Source: Pseudooceanicola sp.
Lineage (GTDB): Bacteria; Pseudomonadota; Alphaproteobacteria; Rhodobacterales; Rhodobacteraceae
Length of the DNA: 45,101 nucleotides
Assembly (NCBI GenBank): GCA_002709085.1
Contig: PAPR01000068.1
Span: 1-45,101, forward strand
Direction of reading: 5' to 3'
Positions 39,627 through 45,101 of this stretch are shown one piece after another; within the stretch, counting starts at the first letter, position 1; every line of letters begins with the position of its first letter. Both the position numbers and the translations under genes were made by a program. Below the pieces are notes generated by a model that did not search any database, was not told where the DNA came from, and worked only from the letters and a program-made list of their open reading frames with translations.

Positions 39627-40367
39627 TCAAAGCAAACTGGTCAAGACCGCGATTTCCACCACCTGCTGGGTCGCCCCCAGGATATCCCCGGTCTGCCCGC
39701 CGATCCGCGCGACCGCAATCCGCGCCAGTCCTATCGTGACCGCAAGGGCGAGCAGCGCGGCCCAGATCACGCCGCCGCCCAGAGTGATTACCCCGATCAG
39801 CAGCGCCAGTGCTGCCGCCACGCCTGCTGTCGCGACAGAGGGCCGCCCCGTACTCCGCGACAACCCATCTGCCCGCGCCGGTGTGACCAAGGCCATCACC
39901 CCCGGCAAGACGCCGCGTGACATCGCGGCGGCGGCGATCAGCGCCGCACCATAGGCGCCGCCCTCCAGCAATAACGACAGCGCGCTCCACCGCGCGGCAA
40001 ATCCAAGGATCAGCGCGACCACCCCGTAAGAGCCGATGCGACTGTCGCGCATGATCTCCAGCCGCCGCTCCCGTGTCCAGCCACCCCAGAGACCGTCCGC
40101 CGTATCCGCCAGCCCGTCCTCATGCAGCCCGCCGGCCGCAAAGACTTGCGCGGTCAGCACCAATAGCGCCGCGATCGATGGCGGCAGGCCGAGCCACAGT
40201 GCCAGCCAACCTGTGAGGCCTGCGATGGCGCCAAGGATCAGCCCGACCACCGGCCAGGCCCAGGCCGAGGCCGCGCCGCGCGAGGTATGCTCGGGCAGGG
40301 GCAGGCGGGTCAGCAGGGCCGCTCCGGTCAGGATGTCTGCGATGTAGCGGGTTGGGGCGCGATCCAT
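39627..40367 (-). CDS. cobS: Adenosylcobinamide-GDP ribazoletransferase (cobalamin synthase)
   Basis: A 246-aa integral membrane enzyme joining adenosylcobinamide-GDP with alpha-ribazole, the last assembly step of cobalamin. Typical features are FAAGGLHEDGLADTADGLWGGWTRERRLEIMRDSRIGSYG, with the acidic DGLADTADG metal/phosphate motif, and several hydrophobic helices. It is divergent from cobT, which makes its ribazole-phosphate substrate precursor; only 64 bp lie between them, too little for a cobalamin riboswitch. Confidence 0.95.
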   Translation of the reverse strand: MDRAPTRYIADILTGAALLTRLPLPEHTSRGAASAWAWPVVGLILGAIAGLTGWLALWLGLPPSIAALLVLTAQVFAAGGLHEDGLADTADGLWGGWTRERRLEIMRDSRIGSYGVVALILGFAARWSALSLLLEGGAYGAALIAAAAMSRGVLPGVMALVTPARADGLSRSTGRPSVATAGVAAALALLIGVITLGGGVIWAALLALAVTIGLARIAVARIGGQTGDILGATQQVVEIAVLTSLL

Positions 40368-40431
40368 GGGTTGCTCCTGTTACGTCATGCTTTAGACACC
40401 GCCGGACAGATCTGCACAACGAGGAAACGAG

Positions 40432-41442
40432 ATGACACAGGCCCCCGCCACCCTTGCCGAATACCGCGCCTTGCTGGGCGATCTTCCCGGCCCGGACACA
40501 GCCTCTGCCGCAGGGGCAGTCGAACGCAATGCGCAACTGACCAAACCCCCCGCCGCGCTTGGCCGGTTGGAGGATCTGGCTGAGTGGTACGCAGGTTGGC
40601 GCGGTGATGCGCGTCCCCGGATCAAGGCGCCGCAGGTCGTGATTTTTGCCGGCAACCACGGGGTTGCGGCACGGGGCGTTTCGGCTTTCCCGCCCGAGGT
40701 CACTGTGCAGATGGTGGCGAATTTCGAGGCCGGTGGTGCCGCGATCAACCAGCTTTCCAAGGTGTTTGGCGCGCGCATGGATGTGCACGCGATCGACCTC
40801 GACACGCCGACGGGGGACTTTACCCAAACCGTTGCGATGAGCGAAGCAGAGCTTTGCGCCGCCCTTTCCACCGGCTGGAACGCCGTGGACGCGGCGACCG
40901 ATCTGTTGGTGACGGGAGAAATGGGGATCGCCAATACGACCTCCGCGGCCGCGCTGGTCCATGCGCTATACGGCGGCGAGGCCTCGGATTGGGTCGGGCG
41001 GGGCACTGGCGTGGATGACACCGGCCTGCGCCAGAAGGTCGAAGTCGTGGCCGAGGGTGTCGCGCGTCACGCGGGGGGCGACGGATTGGACACGCTGGCC
41101 CGACTGGGCGGGCGCGAGATTGCCGCCATGGCGGGTGCGATGCTGCGCGCACGTGTCGAACGCATCCCCGTCATCCTCGATGGGTTCATTTGCTGTTCTG
41201 CCGCGGCCTGCCTGCATGCGGTGAACGCGGCCGCCCTCGATCATTGCGTCGCCGGTCACGTCAGCGCGGAATCCGCGCATTCCGCGCTGCTGGAACGTCT
41301 GGGCAAAGAGGCGCTGCTGTCTCTAGGTCTGCGCCTTGGCGAAGGGTCGGGTGCGGCGCTGGCTATCGGTGTCCTGCAGGGGGCCATCGCATGCCACTCG
41401 GACATGGCGACATTCGCCGAAGCGGGGGTAAGCGACGGTTAG
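40432..41442 (+). CDS. cobT: Nicotinate-nucleotide--dimethylbenzimidazole phosphoribosyltransferase
   Basis: A 336-aa CobT/CobU-type enzyme. It makes alpha-ribazole phosphate from nicotinate mononucleotide and dimethylbenzimidazole for the lower ligand of cobalamin. Motifs: [56 protein letters not shown], and [21 protein letters not shown] near the C-terminus, which carries the catalytic Glu region. Its stop codon overlaps the convergent antiporter stop by 3 bases. Confidence 0.96.
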   Translation: MTQAPATLAEYRALLGDLPGPDTASAAGAVERNAQLTKPPAALGRLEDLAEWYAGWRGDARPRIKAPQVVIFAGNHGVAARGVSAFPPEVTVQMVANFEAGGAAINQLSKVFGARMDVHAIDLDTPTGDFTQTVAMSEAELCAALSTGWNAVDAATDLLVTGEMGIANTTSAAALVHALYGGEASDWVGRGTGVDDTGLRQKVEVVAEGVARHAGGDGLDTLARLGGREIAAMAGAMLRARVERIPVILDGFICCSAAACLHAVNAAALDHCVAGHVSAESAHSALLERLGKEALLSLGLRLGEGSGAALAIGVLQGAIACHSDMATFAEAGVSDG

Positions 41443-43316
41443 GCCGCCTCTTCCTCTTTCTGTATCAGAGCTTGCAACGCGGCTTCGAGATCCTTCTCCA
41501 GCTCCTTGGAGCGGGCGACATACTCGGCGTTCAGCTCGGAGGGCAGGGAGGGGTCCCACAGCGTGGCCAACTCGCGCATGGTGTGGCGATCGTGGTGATA
41601 GAACGCATCTTCCATCCGTGACGCCTCATAGGCCGAAAAGCCTGCGTTCTCCAACACGTATCGCCCGGCGCGCAGACTGGCGTCAAAGGTCTCGCGTACA
41701 ATGTCGTCCGCCCCGGCTTGATAAAGTTCATAGACATGGCGGCGATCAAAGGCGCGTGCGACGATGTGCAGATCGGGACGTTCCCGACGCGCATAGCTCA
41801 CCAGTTGCGTCACCATCGCCGGGTTGTTCATCGCCGCCACCAGCACGCGGGCCTTGTCGAGACCGGCGGCGCGCAGGATGTCGGGCCGGGTCGGATCGCC
41901 GAAATAGCCCTTGAACCCAAAGCGGCGCATGAGCTCGATGGTCTTCATGTTATGATCCAGCACAACGGTTCTGACGCCCGAGGATTGCGCCAGCCGGTTC
42001 ACAATCTGGCCAAACCGCCCGATCCCCGCGATGATCACGGGGCCTTCCTCTGCGATCTCGTCAGCCTCCTGGGCATCGCCGATCGGATCGCCCATCCGGC
42101 GCGACAGCCAGTCATAAAAGAGGAACATCAGCGGCGTAATCAGCATGGTCAGCGCGATCACCAGCAACATGCGTTCCGCCAGGACCGGCGGGATCACGTT
42201 CTGCTGGGTCGAGAAGGACAGGAGGACAAAGCCGAACTCGCCCGCTTGCGCCAGCGATAAAGTGAACAGGATCAGCCGCCTGCGCCGCAGCTTGAAGGCG
42301 CGTCCAATGACAAACAGGATGCCGCCTTTGACAAGGATCAGACCAATCGCCAGCCCCAGGATCACCACCGGGTCCTTGAACAGGACAGCAAAGTTGATCC
42401 CGGCCCCGACCGTGATGAAAAAGAGGCCCAGCAATAGCCCTTTAAACGGCTCGATGTCGCTTTCCAGCTCGTGACGAAATTCGCTGTTGGCCAAGACCAC
42501 CCCGGCCAGGAATGTCCCGAGGGCTGGCGACAGCCCGACCATGTTCATCAGCGAGGCGATGCCGACTACGATGACGAGGGCCAGGGCGGTATACATCTCG
42601 CGCAGCTTGGCCGCATGGATAAAGCGGAACAATGGCCGCGTGAGGTAGACCCCCATCAGGATCACCGCCGCCACCGCACCAAGTGTCACCAGCGTGACGC
42701 CCCAGCCCGGCAGCCCTTCGACGAGAGAGAAGCTGTGGTGCGCATCCTCCGCCATCCCCGGCCGGCTGAGTGAGCCATCTGGGTTCGCGACAAGCCCCAG
42801 GGTCGGCAGCGCCAACAGGGGCAGGAAGGCCAGCATCGGGATCACCGCGATATCCTGCGTCAACAGCACCGAAAACGCTGACCGTCCGCCCGCCGTCTGC
42901 ATCAACCCCTTTTCCGAAAGGGTCTGCAAGACGATCGCGGTGGAGGACAGCGCCAAAATCATCCCCGCCGCCAAGGCGATGGTCCAGACGTAGCCAAGGG
43001 CGAGCACGCCGAGCATCACCGCCAAGGTCGTGACGAGGATCTGCAACCCGCCGAGGCCTATCAGTCGATGGCGCATGTCCCAGAGCGCGCGCGGCTCCAG
43101 CTCCAGCCCGATCAGAAAAAGCATCATCACCACACCGAATTCGGCAAAGTGCTGCAAATCCTCGGTTTCCGTCCCGACAAGCCCGAGGACCGGCCCGATA
43201 ATGATACCGGCACAAAGGTAACCCAGGACCGAGCCTAATCCCAATCGGGCCGCGATCGGTACGGCGATCACGGCGGCCGCGAGATATACGGTGGCCTGAT
43301 AGAGGAAACCTTCCAT
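41439..43316 (-). CDS. CPA2 monovalent cation:proton antiporter (KefB/KefC-like)
   Basis: A 625-aa antiporter of the CPA2 family. The N-terminal Na/H exchanger domain has about 12-13 helices ([72 protein letters not shown]). A cytoplasmic RCK/TrkA-N Rossmann domain follows ([30 protein letters not shown]), then a helical tail. Related KefB/C proteins export potassium under glutathione control; no KefF/KefG partner gene is adjacent. It was probably involved in potassium or pH homeostasis in all members of the group. Confidence 0.92.
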   Translation of the reverse strand: MEGFLYQATVYLAAAVIAVPIAARLGLGSVLGYLCAGIIIGPVLGLVGTETEDLQHFAEFGVVMMLFLIGLELEPRALWDMRHRLIGLGGLQILVTTLAVMLGVLALGYVWTIALAAGMILALSSTAIVLQTLSEKGLMQTAGGRSAFSVLLTQDIAVIPMLAFLPLLALPTLGLVANPDGSLSRPGMAEDAHHSFSLVEGLPGWGVTLVTLGAVAAVILMGVYLTRPLFRFIHAAKLREMYTALALVIVVGIASLMNMVGLSPALGTFLAGVVLANSEFRHELESDIEPFKGLLLGLFFITVGAGINFAVLFKDPVVILGLAIGLILVKGGILFVIGRAFKLRRRRLILFTLSLAQAGEFGFVLLSFSTQQNVIPPVLAERMLLVIALTMLITPLMFLFYDWLSRRMGDPIGDAQEADEIAEEGPVIIAGIGRFGQIVNRLAQSSGVRTVVLDHNMKTIELMRRFGFKGYFGDPTRPDILRAAGLDKARVLVAAMNNPAMVTQLVSYARRERPDLHIVARAFDRRHVYELYQAGADDIVRETFDASLRAGRYVLENAGFSAYEASRMEDAFYHHDRHTMRELATLWDPSLPSELNAEYVARSKELEKDLEAALQALIQKEEEAA

Positions 43317-43657
43317 CGAGTGTCCTTTGTTTGGAATGTCGCGGGGGCGTGTCGCGAATAGAGTATATAACCCAGACTAGGGGCGAACGTGGTGGTTTAG
43401 AAGGCCTGCTTTGATCGGGATCACGATGTTCAAAGAGCTGCGCTGCATTGCGCGGCAGGTCCGGTGTGCCGCCGGGACGGGGCGCGACGGCGCATGGATC
43501 GGCCATTCGAGACTTGGCAGGCCGCAGTTATGGACCTGTGAGGGGCGTTCGAATGCTGGAGTTTAACCTCCCGAGTGCCGCGATCCGGTGAACGGCTCGC
43601 CGCACGCACTGTCGGGTATGTGAGGCGCACTCGCGGCATATTCGCCGAGGCAAGGCG
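43317..43657. other. 341-bp gap upstream of the antiporter gene
   Basis: No gene supported. It holds TATATACTC on the minus strand (about 43361-43368), a possible antiporter -10 without a good -35, and an FNR-like box at 43411-43424. No terminator with a T run was found for the upstream gene, whose stop is at 43658. Confidence 0.45.
43411..43424. promoter_or_regulatory. FNR/FnrL-like box upstream of the antiporter gene
   Basis: TTGATCGGGATCAC matches TTGAT-N4-ATCAA at 9 of 10 positions. It is centred about 100 bp upstream of the antiporter ATG on the minus strand. It sits inside a wider CTTTGA...TCAAAG pairing. Chance occurrence cannot be excluded. Confidence 0.35.
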
Positions 43658-45101
43658 TTAGCCGCTTGGCATGCTCAAGGTCTGGTTGCGACCGTCTTTC
43701 TGATACCGAAGGCTGTTTTCGCCGATGGCGAGGATACGCCCCCCCTCGATCCGGTCGCCGACCTTAACTTTTTGGTAGCGCCCGTTTGACAGCCGGACGA
43801 GGGCCATTCGGTCGGAGGGCTGCCCGTAGACGCCGATCAGGTTCAACTGGCTTAGATCGATGGCGTTTCGCACCGTGGCCTGACGCGCAACCGAGGCGGC
43901 CGTGGGCGCAATCGGCCTCACCGAGGGCGGCGGTGCCTGCTTCACCTGTGCGGCCAGTTCGCTGATGTTGCCGGGGCGTTGACGCGGGCGCAGGGCGACG
44001 AAATCGGGCTCAGGGCGATCCAACTCTGCCGGGTCCTCGGGCTCCGCTCCGGGATCGGTGTTCGATGTGCCTTCGGTACCTGGGCTCAGTGTACCGGGGG
44101 GGACCGCAGCCAACCCGGCGGCGATGGAGCCGCGCTGCGCGTCGTCCGTGACGCTCGGTGCGCGCGCAATCTCTGCGGCGAGCGCGGCGGCCGCGGCGAC
44201 GTCCTCGTCACTCACGCCATCGGGAGCGTTACCGGCGCCAGACGTGTCGTCCTGCGGAGCGGCCGCATCGGGCGTGAGAGCGGCGGGCAGGACATTGTCG
44301 GGTGTGATCAGGCTGCTGCGCGGCGGCGGTGTCGCAAAGGCCAAGCGTTCGCCGGTATCTGTTCCGGGGCGCGCGATGGACTCCGCCTCGACGCTGGCCG
44401 TGCGTGTCGCATCGGGCTCTTCGACCGATGTCACTCCGGCGCCTTGTCCGGGCGCTGGCTCGACCGTGTCGGCGCCGGTCTGACTTCTCGCGTCGGCCGG
44501 CGGGGGCCCCGCGTCCGTGCGTGGGGTGATGGCGGCAGGCTGCTCCGGCTCACCAGGGCGGGTCGGGGGGAGGATCGGTGGCTGTCCGATAAAGGCCATC
44601 ACACCGGAGGGCGTGTTATACCGATCGGGGGTGGCAATGACCATCCCGCGTTCGTCCATGTCGAAGCGTTCGCCAAAGACCGGGGGCGGGGGCGGCGCGA
44701 GGGGTCGAGAATCGGGCGCCAGGGCGGCCAGGGTAATCAACGGTGCGCGGTCAGGCGGCGCGTCGGGGTCAACCGGCACGGCAGATTGCGGATCACCGGG
44801 GTCTTCGGTGGCCGGATCGATGCTGCCTGGCGATTGCGGCCAGATGCCGGTCGCCGCGTAGCGGGCCCGCTCTTCTGCGCTCAGTCCTTCGGGCTCGGCG
44901 GTGGTCGCCTCTGCGGCCTCGGTTACGATAAGGGGGGAGACCGGCTCAGCACTCTCTGTTTCGGCGCGGGCCGCATCGGTTTCGTCAGGTGGGGTCTGCG
45001 ACGAAGGCTCCTGCGTCTCGGCGGCGTCAGACTCAGCTGGCGAGATGCGGGGAAGGGCGACGGGCTGCACTACGGCGTCGCCCTGAGCATCATCATCGCC
45101 C
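43658..45101 (-). CDS. Long disordered protein with C-terminal GspC/PilP-like domain (partial)
   Basis: The frame is open to the right edge, so the N-terminus is missing; at least 480 residues are visible. Most of it is Pro/Ala/Glu/Asp/Thr-rich and probably disordered. The last 65 residues form a compact small domain: LSQLNLIGVYGQPSDRMALV followed by RLSNGRYQKVKVGDRIEGGRILAIGENSLRYQKDGRNQTLSMP. This resembles the beta-barrel HR domain of GspC and PilP, inner-membrane components of type II secretion and type IV pili. Similar Rhodobacterales proteins are often annotated as hypothetical or wrongly as IF-2. A short linker with KQAPPPSVRPIAPTA precedes the domain. A membrane anchor may lie beyond the window. 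Confidence 0.75.
   Translation of the reverse strand, partial: GDDDAQGDAVVQPVALPRISPAESDAAETQEPSSQTPPDETDAARAETESAEPVSPLIVTEAAEATTAEPEGLSAEERARYAATGIWPQSPGSIDPATEDPGDPQSAVPVDPDAPPDRAPLITLAALAPDSRPLAPPPPPVFGERFDMDERGMVIATPDRYNTPSGVMAFIGQPPILPPTRPGEPEQPAAITPRTDAGPPPADARSQTGADTVEPAPGQGAGVTSVEEPDATRTASVEAESIARPGTDTGERLAFATPPPRSSLITPDNVLPAALTPDAAAPQDDTSGAGNAPDGVSDEDVAAAAALAAEIARAPSVTDDAQRGSIAAGLAAVPPGTLSPGTEGTSNTDPGAEPEDPAELDRPEPDFVALRPRQRPGNISELAAQVKQAPPPSVRPIAPTAASVARQATVRNAIDLSQLNLIGVYGQPSDRMALVRLSNGRYQKVKVGDRIEGGRILAIGENSLRYQKDGRNQTLSMPSG

Noticed and set aside
40368..40431. Cobalamin riboswitch between cobS and cobT
   Set aside because: Only 64 bp separate the two start codons, far less than a cobalamin aptamer, and no B12-box-like sequence was recognised.

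Overview
The window is about 63% GC and carries gene families and gene order typical of a marine alphaproteobacterium of the Rhodobacterales (Roseobacter group). The evidence is the ctaC-ctaB-coxF-ctaG-ctaE-surf1-thrC-M16 block, a DUF1178 gene, phosphatidylcholine synthase, a CarD regulator, an Suv3-like helicase, PTS-Ntr enzyme I and a TRAP transporter. The genus is not determined. No rRNA, tRNA, CRISPR array or phage genes were seen.

Layout. 1-604 is the start of tldD, running off the left edge. 802-5081 is the aa3 cytochrome c oxidase assembly operon: subunits II and III, heme O synthase, the Cox11 copper chaperone, SURF1 and a 54-residue membrane protein. It is closely followed by threonine synthase, an M16 peptidase and an acetyltransferase. 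8.4-14.4 kb holds single housekeeping or accessory genes: an atypical MBL-fold protein, an FAD-linked 2-hydroxyacid dehydrogenase, EcsC, GNAT, a flavin reductase, a sulfotransferase and a cupin. 14.6-22.8 kb holds a SulP transporter, MTA phosphorylase, ptsP, lysC, DUF1178 and phosphatidylcholine synthase.

22.9-30.9 kb is the accessory part. A three-gene, overlapping sugar operon (SDR, GT2 glycosyltransferase, ColD-type 3-dehydratase) ends next to a broken IS110-family transposase. Then comes a TRAP transporter, with its binding protein convergent to its two permease genes. Next is an IS graveyard containing a decayed livM fragment, an IS left-end relic and the tail of an IS3-family transposase. 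The far edge has cut off the small gene downstream of pepF, which also has a frameshift in a run of eight C's. A related 26-bp IS-end-like sequence lies on each side of the TRAP genes.

30.9-45.1 kb returns to ordinary gene content: pepF, lipase-like hydrolase plus SCP2, a TPR protein, Suv3-like helicase, S4 protein, 7Fe ferredoxin, CarD, cobS and cobT (divergent), a KefB-type antiporter, and the C-terminal part of a long disordered protein ending in a GspC/PilP-like domain.

The best candidates for further interest are the ColD-type dehydratase operon, the IS-bounded TRAP cassette with its fossil fragments, the MBL protein lacking the canonical Asp, and the helicase/S4/ferredoxin/CarD neighbourhood. 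I see no clearly new multi-gene system. Promoter and operator calls rest on reading motifs by eye and are tentative.
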